Shown: positions 43,789 to 54,446 of the stretch, in pieces
Position numbering within the stretch: position 1 is the first letter of the stretch
How the letters are laid out: the number at the start of each line of letters is the position of its first letter
DNA from: Stagonosporopsis chrysanthemi
Lineage: Eukaryota > Ascomycota > Dothideomycetes > Pleosporales > Didymellaceae
DNA: 64,000 nucleotides
NCBI GenBank assembly: GCA_022560025.1
Contig: JAFISE010000011.1
Location: 249,680 to 313,679 of the forward strand
Direction of reading: 5' to 3'
Translations under genes and position numbers: made by a program
Notes under the pieces: model-generated
What the model saw: only the letters and a program-made list of their open reading frames with translations
What the model was told of the DNA's origin: nothing
Database searches by the model: none

Positions 43789-44660
43789 CGGTGGTGTGAG
43801 TTAGGCATTGACTGCATCTCAACGGACTGTGAGCTGAGACGTGGGCAAGGCAGTCGCGAGGTTCGAAGGTAGCCGCCACGGCGCGTCCAGGCGTTTAACG
43901 CGCTAGCGCGTCAACACGTGGTTCCTCATTCATTCATCCCACTTCAGTCATTTTACCAATTGTGTTCAAGCTCGACAAGCCTGTCAGCCTCTCTAAAGTG
44001 CACAGGGCTCTCCACGAAAAATCTACCTGTCACAATGTCAAGCGGGCAAACAGCTAGCTCGGCATAAGCTGTCAAGTTTGACATTGTTTCAGCATAGAGC
44101 GAATGCGCAAGAGCCGCGTACGTTGATAGCAAAGTAGAACGTCGGAGAAGAAAGACACAGCTCTCAATCGTTTCGAGATTTTGAATTCTAACGTTCTTTG
44201 TGGTTCACAATCACGAGCTTGTGCGCTGCGAGAAGCGTACCTCGCTTTCTGCATCTCTCTGAACTTCAGTTCGCATGAAGGGACCCACCATGTTTCGAAT
44301 CGACAAGCTGCTTGACAGACGCGTGGGCGCTAAATCCGCGTTGACATGTTTTGTGGATGCGTCTGTAGATCAAATCGAAACACGCAATATCTCCGAGACT
44401 TGACCAGAAAAGCCGACGAACAGGTGCCATCTATCTGCAGAGAACACCAAGGCTGTTCTGGTGTATAAGAAGCGTGCTTCTGCGAGCAGTGTTGGAATCA
44501 CCACCATCACGCGGTGATCGTCTACAGTACCATCCGCCAGCTCCTTCTCAACACGCACTCACAACCGTCATCTCTTGAGTCATTACCCCTCGAGCCACCA
44601 CCTCACCTCAAACAAGGCCCAACCTCAAGACCTCAAGAAATCTCAACAACAACTTTCACG
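43789..44660. other. divergent intergenic region
   Basis: About 870 bases between RDH54 (minus) and the small basic secreted protein (plus). The 44550-44660 stretch is a CA/CT-rich leader. No supported ORF. Confidence 0.5.
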
Positions 44661-45164
44661 ATGCAGTTCACAGCCATCTTCCTCGCACTCACATCTCTCG
44701 CTGTCACAACCCTGGCGATTTCCCCGCTCCCCTCAAACACCAACTTGAGGATCAACACGGAGCCACGCCTTGCAATCGCAAAGTCGCGCGTCTCTTCCAC
44801 TCTCGCTCGGTCACTCATCGAGGCAGCAGATGCTGTGAAAATAGCGCACACAGCAACAAACGCCAATGCAGGCGAGGACGACCACGCGACGCTACACTAT
44901 CACTCAACCGCTATTCACGATGCGTCGACAAGCGCCGTGAAGGCCAGGAGTGGAATGCGTGGCATGAGCAGAAGGGGCGAACGGGTGGCAGTTGTGGAGA
45001 AGGGTTCAAAGGACAAGGTGGAGAAGAAGAATGGTGAGGCAACTGTAAGGAGGAGCGGGATGGGGAAAGCGGCGCCGGTAAGGCAAAGGGGGACTAGACA
45101 GCAACAGCGAAAGCAGGAGCGGAGGCAGCGACGGGGCATGAGGTACTGGAGTGCGAAATGGTGA
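44661..45164 (+). CDS. small secreted protein with basic C-terminal half
   Basis: 167 residues from the ATG at 44661, chosen because MQFTAIFLALTSLAVTTLA is a strong signal peptide and directly follows an untranslated-type CA-rich leader; the open frame extends further upstream without character. The mature N-terminal half is ordinary; the C-terminal ~80 residues are very basic (SRRGER, RQRGTRQQQRKQERRQRR) with several dibasic sites that could be Kex2 targets. No cysteines in the mature chain. No family recognised. It could also be a spurious secreted-like ORF. Confidence 0.55.
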   Translation: MQFTAIFLALTSLAVTTLAISPLPSNTNLRINTEPRLAIAKSRVSSTLARSLIEAADAVKIAHTATNANAGEDDHATLHYHSTAIHDASTSAVKARSGMRGMSRRGERVAVVEKGSKDKVEKKNGEATVRRSGMGKAAPVRQRGTRQQQRKQERRQRRGMRYWSAKW

Positions 45165-45785
45165 GCGGTTGAATGCTCTGCTGGGATGATGGGAGTGTAG
45201 TCGGCCTCCTGACTATGCTATTCTTTGTATATACTCGTTTGAATTGAAGACGTACCCCCAATTCTATCCGCTATTTGACTGCAGCTGACCATGTTCATTC
45301 ATTGTCTAGATACATTCGCTTGCGCCTTACGATAACAAATCGGCCATGGAAACAACCTGAGCATGCAGTGCAACACATCCAAAGAGCACCTGAATGAACC
45401 CTGTTACCTAGCTATAAGACACAAGGTACTTCCGTGTCAGATTCTTAGCTCGGAATCTTTTTTTGGCCAAACCTTCAGTCTGTCGTGTGTCTGTCGCAAC
45501 TGGCCAGGACTTCGCTACTGCGTCTGCTGCGCCAGGCATCGACTTATCCGGCGTCAATTGATACTTTACTTTGTGGCAAGCCGTTCTGCTGATGGTGTGT
45601 TCGTGGTAACTGCGAAAATTGCTTAGATCCAGCGGTTCCTGATGCCGGTAAATCTTGCTAACGAGGTGATGAAGGGTGGAAAACCCTCCGAGCGTTTCTT
45701 CTCAAAAGCTTGTGGAATATTTGAATGCAGGCACAGGTTTTGTGCGAACTTTCGTAACGGCGAGCTTTCCACCGTCATGGTGTGT
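45165..45785. other. intergenic region
   Basis: About 620 bases between the small secreted protein and the BTB relic. Nothing supported. Confidence 0.45.
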
Positions 45786-46228
45786 TTAGTCAAGATCTAG
45801 CTTGTTGTAAAGCGACACTGGCCTTTTGAGTGCCCAGTACTTGAGGACGCACTCCATGATAGCGTCGACTACAGCATCTTGAAAACATGTGGCCTCCAGC
45901 TGCTTCGCTACCTTGTACAGGTGCAGGCACCTGGTGAGCTCTGCGCAGTTGGTCCCCATCGTGAAGATCAAGCCTGCGTAGAGAAGCTTTGCATACACAG
46001 CGATATCCTCGATTCTGACGTCTGTGAGGCTGGCGGGCTTGTCATTGTTGGCAGCTGTATACTGTGCGTCTATAGTTTCGGCGAAATGATGGGTGCTGCT
46101 ACGCAAGCCATCGCTGTGCAGTATGAATGTCTTGCGGCACGCTTGATCCCGACCTGTACAGTGACTACATTCGAGAAGTCACTACAAGCGTCAGCAAAGA
46201 ACGCGAACAATGTCTTAGGTATTACCAT
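45786..46228 (-). pseudogene. frameshifted BTB/POZ-like gene
   Basis: Two overlapping minus-strand frames together read as a fungal BTB protein. The first frame starts at an ATG at 46228-46226 and gives DACSDFSNVVTVQVG, the usual start of a BTB domain (strand with TVxVG). Around 46140-46160 the similarity moves to another frame, KTFILHSDGLRSSTHHFAE, the next BTB block. It continues EDIAVYAKLLYAGLIFT and ELTRCLHLYKVAKQLEATCFQDAVVDAIM to a stop at 45786. No GT-AG intron between the blocks would fix the frame. So I read it as a BTB gene broken by a small indel, unless the base call is wrong or an unusual intron exists. Function is unknown. Confidence 0.6.
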
Positions 46229-46654
46229 GGGCTGGCCTACGTAGTGCGGCGCACTTTCGGTGGAGGCTCATATGACGTTAAAATCGCAGTGTCGGACGTG
46301 TCTGAGCACAACCTGCCCATTTCCACGCGGGACAGATTGGAGATAGCAGCACATGCGGTGGGCAGGACACAAGATGTGGAACGGACAGGTGTGAGTCGAT
46401 ATAGGCCAGAGCCTGTCACCTGAATTATCAGAATGCCTGTCGTCCGTGTTGTGCAAGAAGGGGTTGTGCGACGGGGGGAAGCGGAACAGGCCATAAATGA
46501 AGGAAGGAGCGTTCGTAGGGTGCTGTCGTGAGTCAATTGTAGAGATGTAGCACTTTTGGCAATAGAAGAACAGGCAATGGAGCACGCAAACAGTCATTGG
46601 TGATATTCTTTAGCCCTGTACCTGAACGCCAGTTGATGCATCTACAAGCCTCAC
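46229..46654. other. intergenic region
   Basis: About 430 bases between the BTB relic and the 3' end of the DUF1770 gene. Nothing supported. Confidence 0.45.
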
Positions 46655-47336
46655 TTAGTCCTGCGCTGCACTCGCGAATTCGCTCTTGTAATACTGGAAG
46701 AACAGTCAGTACGCAGATAGCGGCGCGTGGGCTTGCTTGCACCAGACCAGGGTGCCAGACCTCCAGGAAGGCAGCACTCACCTCTGAGACATTCTTTGCC
46801 AATTTTGTGTCCCTCAGCTTCTTCTCGGGTATCTGCCAGTTGTTCACGCCCCACCACCATCTGCGTATCTTCGCACCGACGCTTTGCCCGCTGAATTTGG
46901 CAGACCGGTTCCAATGCCGCCAACCGCTGAGGATGAGTGTCCACACGACGCCCTGCGCAAAGCACATGAGGACCTTATCGAGTCAGTTTTGACGCCGACA
47001 GCTTGCTGAACCAGCGATTCCTACCTGATCGCGTAGTGTGATCCATGCCACGCCCTGCCATGACTCTGCCTTCTCGATGCTCTTGAGGTAGCTTTGCTCG
47101 AATCGAAGATCCGGCAGCGGGGGCATGTTTTGCTTGCGCGGTACCGGATTCAGCACACTGACGGGGATCTCATCGTCGTCCACATCTGAGTCGATATCGG
47201 CGTCCTTGTCAAGCGTCATAGGCCGCTTCACAGAGGCGGCGGTCGATGGATTCAGATCGTGTCGCGGTGAGGGATGGCGCTTGATGGAGCCGAATTGCAG
47301 GGTCGATGCAAGCTCGCTGACGCCGGGTTCCGCCAT
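46655..47336 (-). CDS. DUF1770 family protein
   Basis: Three exons (47336-47025, 46973-46782, 46693-46655) give 180 residues, all junctions phase 0. The last exon is only 13 codons including stop (YYKSEFASAAQD). Family features: ASTLQFGSIKRHPSPRHDLNPS near the start, IPVSVLNPVPRKQNMPPLPDLRFEQSYLKSIEKAESWQGVAWITLRDQ, a single hydrophobic helix MCFAQGVVWTLILSGWRHWNR, and RRWWWGVNNWQIPE. DUF1770 is an ascomycete family of unknown function, probably with one membrane-associated helix. Head-to-head with CNB1, 205 bases apart. Confidence 0.88.
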
Positions 47337-47541
47337 GTTGTCTTACTGTTGAAGCTGCTAACGTTTGCCAATAGCAGCTGTGGTGGTGCCTCGGGCGCAT
47401 CTCCATGCCTTGGCGTTTGACGTCGATCACTCCTAGCGGGCAGGACCCTCGAAGTCGAGCGCGCCCCACGAAAGCTCGCAACAACCCCGTACTCTCAGAG
47501 CCACCACCACAACCGACTCATACTCCCGCACACACGCCAAA

Positions 47542-48257
47542 ATGGGGAACCAGCCGTCTGCGATTCTCGACAACATAGCCTCCGGCTCGAATTGTACGTA
47601 GACAAGCAGTGAAAGCCACTGCTCATGTGCATACTTGCGGGGCTGAAAACCAGGGACTAACACATGCCAGTCGATCGCGAGGAGGTTGACAGACTGAGGA
47701 AGAGGTTCATGAAGCTTGACAAGGTGCGAAACTATTCATTTGGGCTACTTCTACCCAGAGCATGGCTGATCCCCTGCAGGACAATTCAGGCACCATCGAG
47801 CGCGACGAGTTCCTAGCTCTCCCCCAGATCTCCTCGAACCCCCTTGCAACACGAATGATTGCCATTTTCGACGAAGACGGTGGCGGCGATGTCGACTTCC
47901 AGGAGTTCGTCTCTGGTCTCTCGGCTTTCAGCAGCAAAGGCAATAAGGAAGAGAAGCTGCGATTTGCTTTCCGTGTCTACGACATCGACCGCGACGGCTA
48001 CATCAGCAACGGCGAGCTCTTCATCGTGCTGAAGATGATGGTCGGCAGTAACTTGAAGGACCAGCAGCTACAGCAGGTATGCTACATAAAAAAGGGTGGT
48101 AACAGCGTTGAAGCTCCGCTAATCCCTCTCGCAGATCGTCGACAAGACCATCATGGAGGCTGACCTAGACCGCGATGGCAAGATCAGCTTCGAGGAGTTC
48201 ACAAAGATGGTCGAGAACACCGACGTCTCTATGAGCATGACCCTGGACCAGTTCTAA
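47542..48257 (+). CDS. CNB1: calcineurin regulatory subunit B
   Basis: Four exons (47542-47593, 47671-47723, 47780-48076, 48135-48257) give 174 residues, the usual length. MGNQPSAIL gives an N-myristoylation site (Gly2). Four EF hands are visible: DKDNSGTIERDEF, DEDGGGDVDFQEF, DIDRDGYISNGELF and DLDRDGKISFEEF, each with a complete calcium loop. The protein is the Ca2+-binding partner of the calcineurin A phosphatase, required for Crz1 signalling, stress resistance and hyphal growth. It ends MSMTLDQF as in orthologues. Confidence 0.97.
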
Positions 48258-48689
48258 GCCGCGCTCCTGATGACGAATGAGATGGCATACTAGGCATACT
48301 TCTCCGGCGAGGCGTTTGTGGTGTTTTGGGCCTACTTGGATGGCTTTGGCGATTTCTGATTCCATCAATACACGATCAATTCGCGGGCTCTCCCGATCAC
48401 CCGCGCGTCGCACACTAAGACCTGAATTGAAGTGACTTGCGTGTGGCTGATTCGTGTGTAGGTCAAGAGACAGGCCCAAGCGAAGCGACGCCGACCCGTT
48501 CGTTTGAGTGGACACTTCTCTCTCTGTCGTTTGCTAACGAGCATGCTGCGCCACGCCACAAAGCTACCTAGAGATTTGAGAGTACGCAGTGACTATGAGG
48601 AAGGGCATGATGCGACCTTTGCATAAATACCATGCAGGTGCCGAGTCGAGAAGTTGTGGTAGCTGCAGTCAATTTGAAGGAGCTATAGT
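48258..48689. other. intergenic region downstream of CNB1
   Basis: About 430 bases, CNB1 3' UTR and spacer. Nothing else supported. Confidence 0.5.
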
Positions 48690-49541
48690 GTGCTTCTGCC
48701 CATAACGTTGCTCTCTTACATGCACTTCCGTCATTTCTTGTACGCAATGGCCCACTCGGATCGATACAACGCCATACTCGCCGTACCTAACCTTTATGAT
48801 GGCCGACACTTGGTCCCACAGCCCAGATATCAGAGTGCCAAATTGTACAATGACAACGACATTGGAACTCACTTTTGGGACTCCCAAGATAAGCTCCTGA
48901 TAGTTCCCCTCTTCATGCAGCTTATGTATCAGTTTCTTAAGGACAGTTTCTACTGAGTTCTATCCTGATCTACTAATCATTGCCAGACTTCGAAGTTACT
49001 ATTATCGCCAAATGCCTCACCTTAAACAGAAACCACAATCTTATCCTACAGTGGATTGGACGGAGCTTGCTGACGGCCACATCTCTTACACAAACTATGT
49101 GTTCTTCAAAGATCCGAAAACCAGGCGGAATTGCATTGGACATTACGATCTAGAAAAGCAATCGATCCAGCTATTGACATTCCTTAGGAACGTCACTGGA
49201 CAATCTGCAACAAGTTATTGAAAGAGGCAAGTCTGACATCGCTTCTGCAGGTTTGGCAATCTTAAACTCCTTAGTCAAGGTCGTCCCAACTTTTACAGGC
49301 TGCGGCATCCTCTGTCTGTGTATTTCTTGCTGGTGCTCAGGCCCCTGACTTCACTGCTATGAAGCCTCAGACCCTGATCGTGACTAGTAGTGAGGACAAG
49401 ATTGCACCGCCAGAATTGTCTGAAACGTATGTGAACAGACGCGGCGGACAAGCAAGATTGCAAGAGTTACAGGATGTAGGCTACTGGCATATCTTTGAGG
49501 ATATACACGGTATTGCAGCTGCCATTCAACATTCTCTATAA
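48690..49541 (+). pseudogene. decayed alpha/beta-hydrolase-like gene
   Basis: A chain of plus-strand frames reads as one protein broken several times. 48690-48956 ends with FWDSQDKLLIVPLFMQLMYQFL. 49012-49221 has PTVDWTELADGHISYTNYVFF and IGHYDLEKQSIQ. The similarity then moves to another frame (NLQQVIERGKSD, SLVKVVPTFT), and moves again to FLAGAQAPDFTAMKP, TLIVTSSEDKIAPPELSE and DVGYWHIFED before the stop at 49541. The last part is the C-terminal end of an alpha/beta-hydrolase fold: a strand, the Asp loop SSEDKIAP and a His in GYWH. No splice sites reconcile the frames, so at least two frameshifts are inferred. A usable acceptor (CTACTAAT...CCAG) lies near 49000. Confidence 0.55.
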
Positions 49542-50148
49542 ACGTAGAATCTTTTAGAGTTAGGACAACAAATTCGAGGCATAGCATAAGGTTAAAACCA
49601 GAATTTCTTTGCAAGGATTTGCTATCTAGACCTATGAAAACCGAATACAACTAGCGCCTGCTGGCCTACGCTCACCTATCTTATGCAAAGAGGCTCTAAG
49701 GATCTTGCCTATAGCATGCTTACTTCTGACCTCTTTCTACAACAGAGATTATACGTCAGGCACAATGAAGATGTTTATTAAAGGTTTACACTTGTATAAG
49801 TAAAATAGGAGAACTATCATCTCGTGGTTTCGATCCTAAGCTGAGTGGAGCTCACATTAGTGAGCAATAGCAAGCACAGCCGTGTCCAATTTCTACATCA
49901 TCTCATAGCTATGCAGCGCAGGTGAAGCTCTGACGGAGGACGATTTACTTGATCAAGTAGCCAAGTACGGAACTCCGTTATGAGAATAGCCATTAATAAA
50001 GCACTCGCGCCGCAGTGGTCTCTCTACTTTTAGCATCGAGTATTTGATTTCCAAGCTTGCACCTGCACTGCTGTTCCCATAGTCGAACTGCGCCACACTC
50101 AAGATGTCTATTGCTCGCGAGCTGAGAATGCCAAAAAGGGCCAAAAAA
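49542..50148. other. intergenic region before the minus-strand 5S gene
   Basis: About 600 bases with no supported ORF. The T7 terminator of the 5S gene appears as an A run at 50143-50149 on the plus strand. Confidence 0.5.
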
Positions 50149-50267
50149 ACATACAACAGCGGGTATTCGCTAGTGGTCACCCACCTAACTACTAATCCGC
50201 CGGTACGTTGCTTAAATAGGGCTGAGCGAACGGGAAGCCTTGTTTTCAACGTCCTATGGTCGTATGT
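50149..50267 (-). rRNA. 5S ribosomal RNA
   Basis: 119 bases on the minus strand, same ends and length as the copy at 20687-20805, and identical except position 12 (T here, C there). A T7 run follows the 3' end. Its flanks are unrelated to those of the other copy, as expected of independently dispersed 5S genes. Confidence 0.95.
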
Positions 50268-50289
50268 GATAGAATAGCTGACGTAGTTG

Positions 50290-50297
50290 TATATATA
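50290..50297 (-). promoter_or_regulatory. TATA-like element upstream of minus-strand 5S
   Basis: TATATATA lies 23-30 bases upstream of the 5S start, the same spacing as at the other 5S gene. Confidence 0.6.
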
Positions 50298-51333
50298 CCA
50301 GTGATGAGATAGATACGCCAGCTACCAAAGACCCACATTCGGCACTACACAACTAGCCAAAGAGACGGAAAGAGTACGCAGTAAAGCTAGATGTGCTCCA
50401 CGTTTCCCCCCTCTCTCGGCGACATGAGGGACATCATGCGTCTAAAATTTCAGGACCTGACACACTGAACTTGAGATCATTGCGAGCATAATTCCACAAG
50501 GCGCACAAGGTAACGAGCTGATGCCAACAGCCTCTGAAGATCTGCCATGCCCAGCCTCCATCAAAACCTCACTTTCTCTTCCCAAAACTCTTCCTACTCC
50601 TCGTCACGCAGACCCCTCCCTCGGCGAAGCTTCCGGAGTCTGAGCTGCGGACACTCGACCATAAGTCTCCCATCCTCAACAACGTCCTTGGCCTCATCGT
50701 GATATCCAGCTTCTTCGGCAGCACAAGATTATGCATAGACACCATGTATGCCAAGTATTTGCTAGCAATGATTGCATTGGTGCGACCTCAGAAGTATCGT
50801 TGTGTTCAAGGACATCTCCTTGGTTTTGTGGTAGTGCGCGGTGTAATTCGAGGCGTACAAGAAAATGGTCTCAAGCAATGAGATAGTCAGCGTACCCTCA
50901 ATTGCTATACGCATAGGCTCTTTTCTCAAGCGGCTGATTCTCCGGCGTAGAGCAGTGGCCTCGGAGTATATTCTTCGACACGTAAGGATCGTTGTGGTAC
51001 CTTCGATGTATTTGTGACGATTGTTGCGCGACGGTCAGAATCCTCATCACCTGTGTAATCTGCGACTGTGTAGCATTGAGCTAAAATTGGGAACCAATCC
51101 TAGACTTCAAGCCAGATCTCGGTTGGTCGGTCGAGGGGTCGAAAGGCCTGCATAGATACCATCGTACGTGCGAGCAAGGGAAAGATGATCCAAAGCGATG
51201 AATCTGGAAATTTGGAGGATGTCGCAGCGATTGGAAGTTGGTGCTCGACGATGGTAGCGCTCAATTGCTAACAGGGAAATTGTGCTGTGAAATAATGCCG
51301 ATCTGCACAGTCATGATTGTGCAGACCCAGGAA

Positions 51334-51349
51334 CCCCCCCCCCCCCCCC
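51334..51349 (+). repeat. C16 homopolymer
   Basis: Sixteen consecutive C residues, in non-coding sequence downstream of the lipase gene. Length may be affected by sequencing error. Confidence 0.9.
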
Positions 51350-51659
51350 ACTCTCCAGAACAGTGCTATCCCTTAGGAGTAGACCCTGATAAAATAGCCC
51401 CTGATCTGCAATACATACACTTTAAATCGACAACCTTTTCACAAGTTCGGTCGGCCGAGAGTAAGCAGCATGTTGATGGTACAATCGTCAGTAGTATAAC
51501 ATTGGTTTATGAACGATCTATTCCTTAATTTGAATGCTGGTCTTTTCTCGTGTATGCTCGAATTGCGTAAGAAGGTCCCGACCAGCGACCCCTGTGGTGT
51601 CAGCCAAGTTCGCAGCGCGGTATTGGACGAATGTCTTCCAGGACAGCCTGCCGCCAAAC

Positions 51660-54446
51660 CTACGCGGGGATTTGCGGCACCTGTATATCAAGACCCTGAC
51701 TCTCCTTGATATCTGTATCTGCAACCTTACTTCCTTTTACACCTAGACCAATGCCTGCCCGCCGCGCCCTCATCACAGCACGTAGACAACGGCCAACACC
51801 CTCGAGATCTCCTAATAATGTGACGTGTCCACGATCGCTCGAAACGACTCCACCTCGAACTACTGAGTATCCTGGGGGCACCATAGCCGCGCGCGCAAGC
51901 ACCACGCCGTCTCCACTTGCAAATGCTAACTCGTCGTAGACATCAGCGCGGGCGATCGCCTCACGAGACTCGACCTTGGCGCCGAATACCGTCGGTATTG
52001 ATTTGCCGTACATGAGAGCTATCGGTGGGTACTCGTTGGCGTCCGAGTGTTTCGGATCGTGGGCCAGCTCTTCCTTGAATCGTCTGGTCTCTGCCAAGAC
52101 TCGAGTGAGGTACTTGATGGCCTCATCACGCGAGATAGTCACCGCTGTTGCAGGGTTTGGATCGTTCGTCGTGTAAGCGGAGCGCGACAGTCGCCGCCCT
52201 GTCATCATTTGTGGCTCGACTCCACCGCCTGCAGCTTCAGCGTTGCCTTCCGCCACTTTGTTTGCCATGTTCTCCGCTACAGCTTTGTTCGCCTCGCTAC
52301 TTCCTCGCGATATGCTACCTTTCCGGCTGGGAAATGCTGGGAGAGCCTGCGACATTGCGCTCAAGACACCGCTCACGCTAAAACTGCTCTCCTTCGGCGG
52401 TTCCGGGCGTGGTAATGGAGGGGCGATGCACGGCGACAACCGCCCTTCGATCCATGTGTTGACATCGAAAAAGTCGACGGGGTACTCTTCCTTCGTGTAC
52501 TTGTTGATGAAGCACTTGCCATCGAGAGGTAGTAAGGCATAAGATGTGCGGATGCTGAAATTCACCTGCGCCGTCAGTACACGAGAGGAGAGTAGGACAT
52601 CATCGCCGTTTCGAAAGGGACCAAGTATGTTCACACAATTCTGCGGAACACCAGCATACACCACGCCTGCAACAAGATCTGGTCGATGGTTAATAGCGTG
52701 GCGAGTAATCAAACCACCCAACGAATGAGCGACAACGATAGCACCTTTCTTCCCAGCGGGAACGTTCACTTGGTTGCACGGGAGAGACTCCAGGAAGTCG
52801 ATGAGACGTCGCGAAAGGAAGTGTGGTGATAACCGCCAATCGTAACCATAGTTGTGAACTCGCAACTTTCCGTTCTTGAAGTTCTCGGAAGCTCGTAGCC
52901 GCTTAAATAGGCGTTTTGAGATGTCGACAGGTCCAATGTGTGTTAGCATACCATCAGGGATGATAGTTTGTTCCATTCTTTCGTCTGCGCCCTCATCGAA
53001 CGGTACCTCCAAATCCACCTTGCGCAGATTGAGGCCGACCTTGATAGGCACCCACAATTGACGGTTTGGCGGCTCTGCGGAACGCAGAATGGAGCCGCGA
53101 TACCCTCCGAGGATGACTAGATCGCCTTCTAGCTCTTCGAGCGCCTGTGTGAAGTTGGGGTGGTTATCGGCTTCTGCGCTGCTGTCTTTGAAAGGTCGCA
53201 TTGCTCTGAGGGATACGGATGAGCCGTTACGTGGGAATGTGGAGGCACTTGTACGAAGGCTGGGTTTACGCGTGGGAATCTCGTCTATTGTTCGGCTGCG
53301 AGGCGGCACGCTGCCATTGCGGCTCCGAGACAGATCTTCCCTGTGGGAGAAATTAAAATTTGGTAATGAGGGACTTGGTAGCTTGAAGTTTGAGTCCTGG
53401 AAACTGTCTTTGATCGCCTTGAGTCTGCTATTCACCTGTTCCGACACACTCTCGAATCGTGAGTCGTCACCGAGAGAAGAAGCAATCGACTTGGTTTGGT
53501 AGAGGAGAAGTGAGCCTTCTGAGTTCGACCTACGAAGCCTAGGCGGTGGTCGATCGTGTGAAACGCGGGGGGTGCTTCTTGGGATCAGAGTCGAAAGACT
53601 GTCGCTCTCAAGCCCACCTTGCGATAGTGGGGTGGTGTTGACTTGTTGTGGCGAGCTTAGACTTCTGCGACGGCCTAGTTTTGATTCGGAGGTGCCGTCG
53701 TGCTGAGACATGGTCTTGGTGCTGGCTGTTTCGATCTGCTTGGGTCGAGAAGACATGCCTGCGGGCGCTGGTTTCCCACGGTCTTGGTCTAGCGACAGGG
53801 CCGAGAAGGATGGAAGCGAGAACGGCAGGTGTTTGGGTGCTTTTGGCAAGTTGAAGGGCACGTATCTTCGCACCGTCTCGGCCATTGAGCCGCTTGACGA
53901 TGCTCTTCGCCGACCGTTGTTTAGATGCTGTCGTAGCGAGGCGCGGTGGTCACTTATGCGACCCTGGAAGGTCTTGGGGCCCGCGCGCCATGGTGAAGGC
54001 AGGCGCTCCAGAGCCTCGTCCGAATCTGGACTGGACCCGTATTTGGCCAGCTCCTCAGCTTTCGCAGAGCGCCTCTCATCGATCTCGCCGGGTGAGGGCA
54101 CGCCGCGTCGCACTCTGGCGTCTATGACCGCAGTCGCCTGCTGCTCCCAGCCGTCGAAGAGCGCGCCCCCCTCAACGTCTTCCAATGCGGCGGCCTTCTC
54201 AGCAGCAGGTGTTTTGGGCGACGTCAGACGTGTCTGTTGCTGCCCTATGCTAACTCCAATGGCCGACTGAGCTGTCTCCAGCTCCAGCCGCTGCTCTTGC
54301 TCCGTCTCGTCGCCGGACTCGACTGGCGTGAGGTCATCGTCGTCGAGGATCGAGGCGAATTGTATGTCTGCTAGGGCATGCTGCCGCCGTTCGTGGCTAT
54401 TCGCATTGACCGAGGCATCGGCCGCCGTTGATGCTGTCGCTGCCAT
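51660..54446 (-). CDS. LCAT-like alpha/beta-hydrolase (putative lipase)
   Basis: A 928-residue intronless protein. The first ~420 residues are low-complexity and Ser/Arg/Pro-rich with many possible phosphorylation sites. The catalytic region starts LEELEGDLVILGGYRGSILRS (about 438-454). It resembles lecithin:cholesterol acyltransferase-type lipases: RVHNYGYDWRLSPHFLSRRL, then the nucleophile elbow VVAHSLGGLI with Ser575 (Ala in place of the first Gly of GxSxG), and YAGVPQNCVNILGPFRNGDDVL. A second disordered stretch precedes a C-terminal part with DGVVLARAAMVPPGYSVVRGGVV and DRGHVTLLGDLEGVGRCL; the His there is a candidate triad member. No signal peptide, so likely cytosolic or on lipid droplets. 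Substrate unknown. Confidence 0.85.
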   Translation of the reverse strand: MAATASTAADASVNANSHERRQHALADIQFASILDDDDLTPVESGDETEQEQRLELETAQSAIGVSIGQQQTRLTSPKTPAAEKAAALEDVEGGALFDGWEQQATAVIDARVRRGVPSPGEIDERRSAKAEELAKYGSSPDSDEALERLPSPWRAGPKTFQGRISDHRASLRQHLNNGRRRASSSGSMAETVRRYVPFNLPKAPKHLPFSLPSFSALSLDQDRGKPAPAGMSSRPKQIETASTKTMSQHDGTSESKLGRRRSLSSPQQVNTTPLSQGGLESDSLSTLIPRSTPRVSHDRPPPRLRRSNSEGSLLLYQTKSIASSLGDDSRFESVSEQVNSRLKAIKDSFQDSNFKLPSPSLPNFNFSHREDLSRSRNGSVPPRSRTIDEIPTRKPSLRTSASTFPRNGSSVSLRAMRPFKDSSAEADNHPNFTQALEELEGDLVILGGYRGSILRSAEPPNRQLWVPIKVGLNLRKVDLEVPFDEGADERMEQTIIPDGMLTHIGPVDISKRLFKRLRASENFKNGKLRVHNYGYDWRLSPHFLSRRLIDFLESLPCNQVNVPAGKKGAIVVAHSLGGLITRHAINHRPDLVAGVVYAGVPQNCVNILGPFRNGDDVLLSSRVLTAQVNFSIRTSYALLPLDGKCFINKYTKEEYPVDFFDVNTWIEGRLSPCIAPPLPRPEPPKESSFSVSGVLSAMSQALPAFPSRKGSISRGSSEANKAVAENMANKVAEGNAEAAGGGVEPQMMTGRRLSRSAYTTNDPNPATAVTISRDEAIKYLTRVLAETRRFKEELAHDPKHSDANEYPPIALMYGKSIPTVFGAKVESREAIARADVYDELAFASGDGVVLARAAMVPPGYSVVRGGVVSSDRGHVTLLGDLEGVGRCLRAVMRARRAGIGLGVKGSKVADTDIKESQGLDIQVPQIPA

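Larger units (their letters stand above)
50268..51659. other. intergenic region between 5S rRNA and lipase
   Basis: 1.4 kb without a supported gene. It holds a run of 16 C residues at 51334-51349. Short frames only. Confidence 0.45.
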
